The notes under the pieces are model-generated. The model had not been told where the DNA came from, did not search any database, and worked only from the letters and a program-made list of their open reading frames with translations. A DNA stretch of 56,804 nucleotides from Actinomycetota bacterium (GTDB lineage Bacteria; Actinomycetota; Thermoleophilia; RBG-16-64-13), in assembly GCA_023483915.1 (NCBI GenBank), contig JAMDEO010000059.1, positions 1 to 56,804 on the forward strand, given 5' to 3'. Positions 23,857-32,149 of the stretch are shown piece after piece; position 1 is the stretch's first letter; every line of letters starts with the position of its first letter. Both the position numbers and the translations under genes were made by a program.

Positions 23857-26800
23857 CTATTGCAGCGAACTCACGAGTTCGGTCATCTCAGCAGACGTCC
23901 AACGGTTGGCAATCGCTGTCAGCAGATCTCGGTACTCTCGTAGCTCGGCTCCAGAAGGTCTGTTCCACCCATGAGTGGCGTTGAGCAGACTGACTGTCTC
24001 AGCCTCCGTGGACGTGGCATTTGCGCGCCGAACCAGAGCCAGGTTCACTTCCCAATGACTCCTAAGCCCTCTGCGAATCCCTTCCGACATCCGACAGACG
24101 TGCTGAATTGGTGCTGATTCGATCACCCGAACAGCGACTCGGCGAGCCTCATTAGAGCCGTTTGTCGCATGCACCAACCACTCGACTTCCTCCAGCTGGA
24201 TTCCCCCTGCAGCCGAGCCACGCAGGGCCAACGGTACCCCAAGTGATCGCATTTCCGTGATTCCCCCCTCATGGAGCTCACGGATCGAGTTGGCCATATC
24301 TCCTAGCGAGGACTCTTGGCCAACGATCCTTGTTCTCAGAGCTTCGATGAAAGGCGATATGTCCACATTGACTCCCTGGAGACTGGCTAGAGTCTCTCCA
24401 AACTCCGCGAGAGACCCCGCTGATACTCTGGGGAGATGTCGGACCATCTCGCCCACCAGCGAGTCACCGGCCTCCTTATCACCTCGGCTGGCAATGATCG
24501 CCGCAGCCTCTTTGCTTAGCTTTGCGTATTGATTGTCCGGAGAGCCACTCAGAGCACCAGCTAGAAGGCCATGATTGCGCCCGTTATCAAAATCGGCAGC
24601 TAGCCTGGCCCAGTTCTCTCCCTGCGAAGCAGCCCAGCGGCCGATCAGGGTTGGAACCGGGTCCACTCCGAAGCTTTCCAGAGTGCTCTTCTCGTCAATT
24701 ACGAGCTTCCGCGCCTCAGATTCGCCGGCACTCTGCAACCAAGCTGTTACAGGATTGACGACAGCAGGCTTGATCTCCTCGGACACCGACAGACGGAGCG
24801 CGGACGCCAGCCGTGCCGGGGGGTCAACGGTTCCCGGCAGGCTAACCAGCAACTTGGCCAATTGGTCGACCTCGCTGCAGGCAGGGACCGCCCAGAGCAG
24901 TTTCGTGAGCTGGTCCACAAGCCGGAAGCCATCTGCGTCATCCGGCAGGCCTCTAGTTTGGCTGGCCGTCCTATCTGCAACCGGCTGCAGAGTTGCAGGG
25001 TCGTGCTTGCCAGCTTCGAGCAACACCTGCAAGCGTCCAATCGCGGTCAGCAGAGAGGAGTAGTCCGGTGAGGAAGCCTCCCAGGCACTCAGGCGCTCCA
25101 CATACTTGTTCGCTACAGGCCCCTCAGCTGCCCACAAGCCTCCGGGCTCCTCAAAGAGTGGGGACAGCAGTGAGTCGTCCAGTCCTTTGAGTGATTCCCG
25201 AACCGTGCTCCGCAGTTGTTCTGTGAGATGCGGATCGGACAGTTTTGTTGCCCAGACTAACCCCTGGCTCACGTTGGCTTTCGGATCAGCTTCCTTCAAC
25301 GTCTTCACGAAATCCGACGCCAGCCTCCGAAGATCGCTATGCCGATAACCGCCGGCAAAAAGGAAGATGGCCAAAGAACGAGTTACCCGACGGCGATTCA
25401 CATCGTCGCACTCGATGAAGGCCTGCACTGCCAAAGGGTGAAGCCGCCTGGCTGGCCCAGCATGATCGCCGATCGTCTCCCCGACGGCCAGAAGACCGTT
25501 TATGGCATCACGAGGAAACGCCGGAACGCTGCGCTCGATGTAGCTGACCGAGCCCGCGATGGCGTTCTCCACCTCGGCATTGTCTGTTTCGGCTAATGCC
25601 ACACTGAATGCGTCGGACTGGCCTGTGTCCAACGCCTGCTGCAAGGATGTAGGATCAGACACTCCCTTCCAAGCGGTGTCTTCACGGAGGGACATTGCCA
25701 GTCTCGTCATCGGAGCCGTGATCCTGATCTCTGAATTCGCTAGAAGATAGTCGCGCAATCGGTTCTTCCGCGTCTCCGTCAGCCCGTGGACTTGCTCAGA
25801 TACAGCTCTCCCCTTTTTCACCTGCTCGCGAAGTCGGACAAAACGTCGCCCGTCCGGGGCAAGCCAGGAAACCAACTCAGGAAACTGAGCTGTGAGACCC
25901 TCAATGAACGCCAACTGCGTTAGCGAAATCTGGGGAACAGCAGTAGGATATAGCAGTCTCCGACGGGCAGCGACACCGTTGAGAATCCGCTTCACGGACC
26001 GTGGTGATCCATTGGCGGCAGAACACACCACTTGAACGGCAGTCGTTAGATCGACCTCATCATCCTCCGAAAGAATTCTGCGTCCCTCTCGCAGCGCCCA
26101 CTGTCGGAGGTCAAGCACGTCGGGTCGCGTTAGTTGGAGATCGAGATTGAAGAACTTCTCAAGATAGTCGGCAGCGGCTATCTCTCTGCTTACGTCACTA
26201 AGCTGGCCTGCGTCTGCCGAGACCTCAGGCTCCACGTTTGACTCGATATGTCTGGCGAGGGCCGCTCTGTCGATGGGTATCAGAAAGATGGCTCTGCTTC
26301 CGGGTATCTCCACCAGCGCCCGAATCTGCGCCAGTGCCCCGAGTGCGTCACTGCCTTCAAGACGGTCCAGGTTGTCCACAACAACCAGAACTTTGTCAGG
26401 GGCATGCTTGTCCTTCGTGGTCACAAGCTGTCGAAAGACATTAGCCGTTTCCACCGACTCTGATGCAGGCGCGCGACTCTGAGATGTCGTGACGATATGA
26501 AGGAAAAGGCCTGACTGAAAGATGGTGAATATCAGGCTTGCGCTGAGCAACGCCCCCAGCAAAGCCGCATACGCCGGGAACCAGATAGCCGAGCAGACGA
26601 CCAGCGCTATGAGAACAATATCAATCGCCAAAAGCACCGCAGATGACTTCAGCCAGTCCGTGATGTTCTTGAAAAGACCACCCGAGGCGAGATTCAGTTT
26701 CGGGGGAAGCGTCTTGTTCTCCGTGAGCTGGATGGCGTCATCCAACTTCTTCGCAACGCTTTCGCGATTCTCCGTGTCTACACTCAGCTTGGCGCCAACC

Positions 26801-27072
26801 CAGATCGCCAAGGTTCGCCGCAGATGTCCTATGTCTTCGGTCCATGCGTCAACAAGGACTCCCGGTATCTTGCGGGTCTCCAACTTGCGTCTTAACGCCT
26901 CGGCGATCGTTGATTTTCCCACCCCCCACGATCCCGAAAGAGAAATCGTAAACGGAGGATCGCCCAGCTCCACCAGGTCAGCCATCCTGTCCACAAGACC
27001 GGTCACGTCGAAAGCATCGCTTTCCGAGAGATCCAGCGAATCATCGACTAGCCACGACTTCTTTTCAGGCAT
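23857..27072 (-). CDS. KAP-family P-loop NTPase, membrane-inserted
   Basis: A protein of about 1071 residues. Walker A is SGSWGVGKST near residue 50. Two or three membrane segments follow (LLAIDIVLIALVVCSAIWF and LLGALLSASLIFTIF, near residues 145-190), inserted in the NTPase as is usual for KAP proteins. Walker B is VLVVVDNLDRLEG. A long C-terminal part without recognised domains completes the protein. KAP NTPases are linked to membrane complexes and are frequent in phage-defence islands. I chose ATG 27072, because the upstream candidate at 27135 would overlap the promoter -10 (27134-27139). A LexA box overlaps that promoter. Confidence 0.85.
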   Translation of the reverse strand: MPEKKSWLVDDSLDLSESDAFDVTGLVDRMADLVELGDPPFTISLSGSWGVGKSTIAEALRRKLETRKIPGVLVDAWTEDIGHLRRTLAIWVGAKLSVDTENRESVAKKLDDAIQLTENKTLPPKLNLASGGLFKNITDWLKSSAVLLAIDIVLIALVVCSAIWFPAYAALLGALLSASLIFTIFQSGLFLHIVTTSQSRAPASESVETANVFRQLVTTKDKHAPDKVLVVVDNLDRLEGSDALGALAQIRALVEIPGSRAIFLIPIDRAALARHIESNVEPEVSADAGQLSDVSREIAAADYLEKFFNLDLQLTRPDVLDLRQWALREGRRILSEDDEVDLTTAVQVVCSAANGSPRSVKRILNGVAARRRLLYPTAVPQISLTQLAFIEGLTAQFPELVSWLAPDGRRFVRLREQVKKGRAVSEQVHGLTETRKNRLRDYLLANSEIRITAPMTRLAMSLREDTAWKGVSDPTSLQQALDTGQSDAFSVALAETDNAEVENAIAGSVSYIERSVPAFPRDAINGLLAVGETIGDHAGPARRLHPLAVQAFIECDDVNRRRVTRSLAIFLFAGGYRHSDLRRLASDFVKTLKEADPKANVSQGLVWATKLSDPHLTEQLRSTVRESLKGLDDSLLSPLFEEPGGLWAAEGPVANKYVERLSAWEASSPDYSSLLTAIGRLQVLLEAGKHDPATLQPVADRTASQTRGLPDDADGFRLVDQLTKLLWAVPACSEVDQLAKLLVSLPGTVDPPARLASALRLSVSEEIKPAVVNPVTAWLQSAGESEARKLVIDEKSTLESFGVDPVPTLIGRWAASQGENWARLAADFDNGRNHGLLAGALSGSPDNQYAKLSKEAAAIIASRGDKEAGDSLVGEMVRHLPRVSAGSLAEFGETLASLQGVNVDISPFIEALRTRIVGQESSLGDMANSIRELHEGGITEMRSLGVPLALRGSAAGGIQLEEVEWLVHATNGSNEARRVAVRVIESAPIQHVCRMSEGIRRGLRSHWEVNLALVRRANATSTEAETVSLLNATHGWNRPSGAELREYRDLLTAIANRWTSAEMTELVSSLQ

Positions 27073-27133
27073 CCCCATTCTCCGTGTGCGCCTAAGTACA
27101 GCAAGGAGCCGCTTAACCGCATTTCTAAGCAGC

Positions 27134-27163
27134 ATTATACCGGCATCGAACGTATGTTCGCAA
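27134..27163 (-). promoter_or_regulatory. LexA (SOS) box over the promoter of the KAP NTPase gene
   Basis: On the minus strand TTGCGA (27163-27158) and TATAAT (27139-27134) have an 18-base spacer. A perfect LexA palindrome CGAACATACGTTCG (27160-27147) overlaps the -35 and spacer. This matches the Gram-positive consensus CGAAC-N4-GTTCG. The -35, box position and spacer length are the same as in the Gabija-like promoter at 19240-19269. Confidence 0.85.
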
Positions 27164-27412
27164 AGCAGGAATCCGTGTTCTCTCTTTCGCCTCTGCTTTC
27201 ACCCGTGTCTAATTGAGCTGACACGTGCAGTCTGGTCATTCCCGATAGAATAAGTTGGAGGAACGGATGGCTCCCTCGCTGGAGGCCATTTGCTGTCCCA
27301 CCAACGCAAATGGTAGCGAAGATGGCGCGTGGACACCGAGGGGTCACGTCCGTGCTGCCTTGCATAGCGCGTAACGGTTATTGACCAGCGAGGCTGAGGA
27401 AGGAGTGACCTC

Positions 27413-28498
27413 ATGCCCGTGGAGTTCCAGCTAAAGCAGCGACTCGCCGGATTTGCGGCTGCAGCCGCAAATGAAGGCCAGCAGGTGCGGGTCATCTCGC
27501 GGGAACTGGTTTCCCCAAATGATGCACTACATCTTCTGGACCGTCTCGATCAGATGCAGAGCATCCTGTTCGGAAGTATCCCTGGATTACCCCCGCCTTC
27601 GCTGATTGACCACATGCTCGTTGTGATTCGACGGGATCTATCCGCGACAGCGTACGTCAATGAACTGCACAACGTGCGTGCGGAAATTCAAGTCAACCGT
27701 GGGATCATCGCGGGCGAGCCAGTTTATGCCAAGGACATCGCAAACATCAGCTCCGTCGACCTAGGCGTGGAAATAGGGGAGGACTGCGCGGTGGTCCTGG
27801 TGCGGTCTTTCGGATGGCGGCGCTCACTTTTCTTCGATTTCGGCCCTTTGCATGCGTCCAAGGGCAGGAACTACCAACTCTCCGAGGTTCTGGCGCAGCA
27901 GGCCTTGATGCTTATCGGCATGCCTTCAGGAAGGGGCCTGATTGAAGGGGCACCTGCGACCCTAGAGCGGATGACTGAAGGCCTAGTGCGGCTGCGATGC
28001 CTGCTGGGCGAAACGAACACTGATGAAGCGCGGTACCAGGAGCTGATCGAAGAACACCCCTGGATGCTCGGTGGTACCTACTCGGAAGTTCGTCGACACC
28101 CGCGACTCGACGACCGGTGGATTCCGGATTTCATAGTGACAAGATGCCACGATCAGTGCCACGACTTAGTAGAACTGAAGCAACCGTTCCTGGCTCTTTT
28201 TCGAGGGAAGGGCTCGCTGAATAGTAGTTTCAATGATGCTTGGAACCAAGCAGAGGGGTATCTCAATTTTGCCCTGCGCGAGCGCGACTACCTACGGAGT
28301 GAGAAGCAAATCTTCATCGAGAACCCTCGGTGCATTCTTCTGGCTGGGCACGGGCTGACTGAGGTCCAACGCCGCCGAATCAGGGACAAGGAGGCCCTCT
28401 CCGTGTCCGTAGCCGTCATCACCTACGACGAGCTTCTCAAGACTGCGGAGCACATGCATACGTTGGTGGCGGGCGCTGGCAACCGACGTTTCAAGTAG
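27413..28498 (+). CDS. sduA: Shedu-type nuclease SduA (DUF4263)
   Basis: A 361-residue protein. The C-terminal third carries the Shedu nuclease pattern: ELIEEHPWMLG, then WIPDFIVTR and DLVELKQP, a PD-(D/E)xK-type core (D, then ExK), followed by a Gln in AWNQAEGYL. The N-terminal 180 residues are a variable sensor domain with no clear match. Shedu is a single-gene anti-phage system that cuts DNA. ATG 27413 has AAGGAG 8 bases upstream. It is divergent from the KAP gene with 250 bases between the two start regions. Confidence 0.85.
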   Translation: MPVEFQLKQRLAGFAAAAANEGQQVRVISRELVSPNDALHLLDRLDQMQSILFGSIPGLPPPSLIDHMLVVIRRDLSATAYVNELHNVRAEIQVNRGIIAGEPVYAKDIANISSVDLGVEIGEDCAVVLVRSFGWRRSLFFDFGPLHASKGRNYQLSEVLAQQALMLIGMPSGRGLIEGAPATLERMTEGLVRLRCLLGETNTDEARYQELIEEHPWMLGGTYSEVRRHPRLDDRWIPDFIVTRCHDQCHDLVELKQPFLALFRGKGSLNSSFNDAWNQAEGYLNFALRERDYLRSEKQIFIENPRCILLAGHGLTEVQRRRIRDKEALSVSVAVITYDELLKTAEHMHTLVAGAGNRRFK

Positions 28499-28512
28499 AA
28501 GTTGGAGTTGGA

Positions 28513-28701
28513 GTGGAACCGGGGGTGGCGACTCGACGTGCAAAATCGTCTACGTGCAAGAAGACACTCCTCGACAAACCCCTGATTCCCGACCACACGA
28601 TGGATCTTCTTGGTACCATTCCACAAGAGCGGCGTCCTCGATCAATCCAAGCTGCGCACGAGAACCCGGCGGGGCCGAAGGCGCAAGACGGAGGTGACTA
28701 A
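28513..28701 (+). CDS. Small unrecognised protein downstream of the Shedu nuclease
   Basis: A frame of 62 residues with GTG start 28513, GGAG 5 bases upstream, 14 bases after the nuclease stop. It is hydrophilic and basic in its N-terminal third (ATRRAKSSTCKK) and has no membrane segment. Its TAA at 28699-28701 overlaps the ATG of the next small gene. The tight spacing favours co-transcription, but composition alone does not prove it is coding. No homology is recognised. Confidence 0.35.
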   Translation: MEPGVATRRAKSSTCKKTLLDKPLIPDHTMDLLGTIPQERRPRSIQAAHENPAGPKAQDGGD

Positions 28702-28886
28702 TGGCCGGTCAGCATCAGGTTCAATCGTCTGACGGAAGTCACAAGGTGACAATCGGCAGCGCGGACGACCCGAAGCTGCCAAACGCGACAGCATTTGTCT
28801 CTCAACAGGATGACCGGGGCAACAAGCTGACCACTGTTTATGATTCGCAACACAGGGTCGTCAAAGAAGTACAGAAGCCAAAATAG
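28701..28886 (+). CDS. Small conserved-looking protein of unknown function
   Basis: 61 residues, starting at ATG 28701 with a very strong site (GGAGG, 7 bases upstream). The sequence is polar with alternating strand-forming stretches (HKVTIG, NKLTTVYD, HRVVKEV), suggesting a small beta-rich fold. It has no signal, membrane segment or cysteine. It is last in the Shedu unit and is followed by a terminator 110 bases later. Function unknown. Confidence 0.55.
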   Translation: MAGQHQVQSSDGSHKVTIGSADDPKLPNATAFVSQQDDRGNKLTTVYDSQHRVVKEVQKPK

Positions 28887-28995
28887 TCTTGATTGATAGG
28901 CAATTGGAGTTATGATCTTAGTAGGGACGGGGTCAGGTTTTCAGCCGCCCGTTAAACGATCCGCAAAGATGGCGGACATCCCTACAGTGATCATC

Positions 28996-29022
28996 AGAGC
29001 CCGGTAACTCCCGGGCTCTTTT
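28996..29022 (+). terminator. Rho-independent terminator of the Shedu unit
   Basis: Nine perfect pairs (AGAGCCCGG, 28996-29004, with 29011-29019) and a 6-base loop are followed by TTTTC on the plus strand. It lies 110 bases after the last small gene. Confidence 0.88.
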
Positions 29023-29105
29023 CATCTTCTTAAACGGCCATGCTCCTGTGGACGTTGAATGTGAACGACCTCAAATGCAATCCAGACGTCAAAGTCAATG
29101 GTGGA

Positions 29106-29750
29106 TCACCGCCCACCCGATTGCGAGCGTCGCGGTGTCAATTCGACCCCATGGTTGGCCGCAAGTTGCTTGAGCGCGAGTGATAGACCAATGCCGAACT
29201 TATCATACCGCAGCCTAGGTTGCCTAAGTTCCTCCCAAACGTGATAACCCGCTCGCATTGCCTGTTTCTTGTCGTCATGGAGTTCGGTGAAGTAATCTGG
29301 TAGGCTCCACGGGTCACCCCAATACTCTGATTCCTTGAAGTACACGTCAATTCGCTGGGGTGTAACGTACGTCCGACGTATCTCAACTCTCTCTACAGTC
29401 TGAATTTCACCGGTTGGTCCCAGCCATAAGACGGTGTAGTAGTCTTCCCACATTAGACCGGCATGCTCATTCTCCTGCCGACGCTGGCTCGTCGTCATAT
29501 CAACGGACTTCATCAACCCGAATCTCTTGACCTGAAACAGCTGCCAGGCGCGTCCTCTGCAGCGCCGGTAAGGCACAGAAACAGCTTCCTTACCAAAGGG
29601 GAACTTGCTCCGATACTCTGTCTCATAGCCGTATTCCATTTGCTCAGGCGGTTCATGACCGGCTTGAGTGAGTGCGGCCGCTACCTTCCGTGCATAGGCG
29701 GCGAGTCTATCGCGGGCTTCCGGAGTTATTGTTTGATGGTAGGAGCTCAC
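29106..29750 (-). CDS. Unknown protein A of a tandem paralogous pair
   Basis: 214 residues, GTG start with GGGAG upstream. It aligns along its full length with the neighbour at 29868-30512. Shared blocks include RLAAYARKVA, GHEPPEQ, KFPFGKEAV, NEHAGLM, WSLPDY and a C-terminal ELRQPRLRYDKFGIGL. There are no membrane segments, signals or known catalytic motifs; charged and aromatic residues are frequent. I recognise no family. Its position in a defence island downstream of a TPR protein suggests a three-gene unit. Confidence 0.7.
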   Translation of the reverse strand: MSSYHQTITPEARDRLAAYARKVAAALTQAGHEPPEQMEYGYETEYRSKFPFGKEAVSVPYRRCRGRAWQLFQVKRFGLMKSVDMTTSQRRQENEHAGLMWEDYYTVLWLGPTGEIQTVERVEIRRTYVTPQRIDVYFKESEYWGDPWSLPDYFTELHDDKKQAMRAGYHVWEELRQPRLRYDKFGIGLSLALKQLAANHGVELTPRRSQSGGR

Positions 29751-29867
29751 GACTCCCGTCTTCCGCAGTCTTGCCCTGTGGAACTAGCGCCACTTCGGCT
29801 CCGTGGATGCTTTCCTGCAGACCTCCAACGGGAGAGGCGCGTTGCAGTGTCATTGGGTAAAACAATG

Positions 29868-30512
29868 CTAGAGGTCACGACGCTGTGCTCGGTTCTGCGA
29901 CAGGTCAACGCCATGACTCGTTGCGAGTTGCCTCAGCGCCATTGATAGGCCTATACCGAATTTGTCATAGCGCAGTCTGGGCTGGCGGAGTTCCACCCAC
30001 ACCCAATAACCAGCTTGCTTTGCTTGCTTCTTGTTTTCATACTTCGTATTCACGTAGTCTGGTAGGCTCCACAGGTCTCCCGAATATTCTGGTACCTTAT
30101 AGTACACATCGACCCGCTCAGGAGTGATGTAACTCCTGCATATCTCGGCCCTTTCCAGCACCTCAATCTCGCCATTCCTTCGCAGCCATATGACGATACT
30201 GTAGTCTTCATGCATCAAGCCAGCATGCTCATTCCTTCTTCGAGACGAGTCGAGTCTCATAGCCATCTGCTTGACCAGGTACAACCTCGTGACACTGAAC
30301 ACCTCCCAGGCGTGCCCCTTGGACCTCCGGAAAGGTACATCGACAGCTTCCTTCCCGAAGGGAAACTTCCTCTGCCACTCTGTCGTGAAGCCGTACTCGA
30401 TTTGCTCCGGCGGTTCGTGCCCAGCCCGCGTGAGGGTGCTCGCCACCTTACGCGCATAGGCGGCAAGCCTCTCGCGCGCCTCCGGAGTCCTTGTTTGGTG
30501 GTACAAGTCCAC
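29868..30512 (-). CDS. Unknown protein B of a tandem paralogous pair
   Basis: 214 residues, the same length as its paralogue 117 bases downstream. It starts MDLYHQTRTPEARERLAAYA (GTG, GGAG upstream). By eye more than half of the positions are identical to protein A, with divergence concentrated in the middle (residues 75-100) and the extreme C-terminus. Equal length and local divergence point to an older tandem duplication with separate specialisation, as in paired sensor/effector or toxin/immunity variants. Function unknown. Confidence 0.7.
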   Translation of the reverse strand: MDLYHQTRTPEARERLAAYARKVASTLTRAGHEPPEQIEYGFTTEWQRKFPFGKEAVDVPFRRSKGHAWEVFSVTRLYLVKQMAMRLDSSRRRNEHAGLMHEDYSIVIWLRRNGEIEVLERAEICRSYITPERVDVYYKVPEYSGDLWSLPDYVNTKYENKKQAKQAGYWVWVELRQPRLRYDKFGIGLSMALRQLATSHGVDLSQNRAQRRDL

Positions 30513-30610
30513 GACTCCGCTCCCTTACTCAAAGACCTGTCGGGTATTCACCTAGTCGACGATACTAATGCACGTGGCCGCCTTCCCGAAAGCCCAACCA
30601 CAACAGATCA

Positions 30611-31855
30611 TCAATTTAGAGCCAGTCGCTGCCCGAGGTGCAAAAGGAGTTGTGGATCGTCGATAGAGAGAACGCGGTGCTCCTGGGGCGGCGAGCAGTC
30701 AGATGAGACATCACCGGCGAAAGGAATCTTGCCAAGTGCCTCCCGGGCTCGCCCTGTCGTCGAGAACGCACGCGCAAACCGCCGGGGGCTTATCTTCCCC
30801 AAGGAAGAAAGTTCTTCTGCCGCAGCGGCGACTTGGATAAGGGCCTCCCTGAAGCGGTCGTCTTCTACTAGGTAATCCGCGTACTCCAGACGGAGGCCCG
30901 CCAGTATGTCCCCGGTTATCGCGGCTGAACGCTCGTCTTCGACTGCTACATGGGCCAGCAGCCCGAAGGTCTCGGAGTAAGCTCGATCTCGTTCTGCGTC
31001 TCTGCCAAGCCTAGCCAATGACTGGGCACAGTCGGCCAAAGATTCGGCCGCAGACCACTCATCTTCCTGTTCAAGATGCCCTTGGTAGGCCCGTCGGGCA
31101 GCGGCCAGTCGGCGCCGGGGCTTGTTCCAGTAGGCAAACAGCTCTTCAAGCAGTTCATTAGCCTGCGTGACTTGCTCTGATTCGCCGAGTGCCTGCAGGC
31201 TGTGACGAGCGCGCGCGATCACGCGAACTGCCTCTTTGGGTCTGGCTGAGAACATCAGCGTTGCTCCCCGGTCAAGATCACAGCTAAGTGCCCCGCGCTC
31301 GTACCCACTGGCGCGATAGTGAGCAGCAGCAATCGTATAGTTCTCCAGAGCCAGCTCTTGAAGGCCTCGTTCTTCGTGCCAGGCGCCGAGATCGCGTTCC
31401 AGCTCTGCCTGCACCATCAGCGGGTAGGCCATGGCAGCACGGCGGAACCGTGCATACTCAGCGGCGGCCTCAGCCTTGAATCCGAGACGTGAAAGGCAGA
31501 AGGCGCGCGCCCGGGCGCAGACCAAAACAAACGCATTACCCCCTGCCTTGAGCCCGGCCGTAGCAGCGCGATAGGCATCGATGGCCTGCGGGAGGCGTTC
31601 GAGATCAGCATTGAGCTGTGCGAGCGCCCACAGGAGTCTACGCCGGTCGGAATCGCCCTTCGCACCTTCTATCACTTCAGCAGCGATGACCGCGAGAGCC
31701 CACAGCTCAGCCCTACACTTCCCGTCGTGGCGCGTCAGCTGGTCGTACAATCGAGCTGGTGGCAGAGAGGAAAGACGGCGCCGCAGAGTCTCCGGGTCGA
31801 CCCGCACGAGCGCGTCAGGAAGATGAGGAAGCTGCAGTTGCGTTTCCACGGGCAT
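30611..31855 (-). CDS. TPR-repeat protein of unknown function
   Basis: About 414 residues, almost entirely helical, with repeated pairs of antiparallel helices of TPR type (for example LLWALAQLNADLERLPQAID; AFCLSRLGFKAEAAAEYARF; LADCAQSLARLGRDAERDRA). It has no signal or membrane segment. Such scaffolds bind peptides or form sensing platforms. ATG 31855 has GGAGG only two bases upstream; GTG 31849, eight bases after it, is an equally good start. It precedes the tandem paralogues by 98 bases on the same strand. Its 5' end overlaps a decayed gene. Confidence 0.7.
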   Translation of the reverse strand: MPVETQLQLPHLPDALVRVDPETLRRRLSSLPPARLYDQLTRHDGKCRAELWALAVIAAEVIEGAKGDSDRRRLLWALAQLNADLERLPQAIDAYRAATAGLKAGGNAFVLVCARARAFCLSRLGFKAEAAAEYARFRRAAMAYPLMVQAELERDLGAWHEERGLQELALENYTIAAAHYRASGYERGALSCDLDRGATLMFSARPKEAVRVIARARHSLQALGESEQVTQANELLEELFAYWNKPRRRLAAARRAYQGHLEQEDEWSAAESLADCAQSLARLGRDAERDRAYSETFGLLAHVAVEDERSAAITGDILAGLRLEYADYLVEDDRFREALIQVAAAAEELSSLGKISPRRFARAFSTTGRAREALGKIPFAGDVSSDCSPPQEHRVLSIDDPQLLLHLGQRLALN

Positions 31856-31948
31856 GTCCTCCAACCATCTTGGCGCTCCGCACACAATACCCTGACCAGG
31901 CTGGAAGATGTGGCTAAAGCCTCGCCGTGTGGACCATGCGGCGGCGAC

Positions 31949-32130
31949 TTACAGAGTTGCATAAACGAAGCACGCGACAACAGTCCGATGATCTTGATGT
32001 CGAGCAGTGCTTTCACGACGGCCCCCAGACTGGGCAGCGCCAGACGTCGGGTCCTTGGGATAAGACCAAGGGTCGCAACCAATGCCGCGACTAGTATCGC
32101 TGTAGCTAATTCGCGGTTCGAGAGTCCCAC
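31949..32130 (-). pseudogene. Frameshifted remnant of a small membrane protein gene
   Basis: The frame from 32130 begins MGLSNRELATAILVAALVAT, with a hydrophobic segment and then a basic stretch and SLGAVVKALLDIKIIGLL. This resembles the start of a family of small membrane proteins that have two or more segments. The second segment continues only after changing frame (VVACFVYATL), then stops. The rest of that family's length is missing, replaced by the start of the TPR gene. I read it as a truncated, frameshifted relic. Confidence 0.45.
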
Positions 32131-32149
32131 AGGCCATGAAACCCAACGG

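Noticed and set aside
27073..27135. Upstream start of the KAP protein at 27135
   Set aside because: The codon overlaps the -10 element of the LexA-controlled promoter, so it cannot be on that mRNA.
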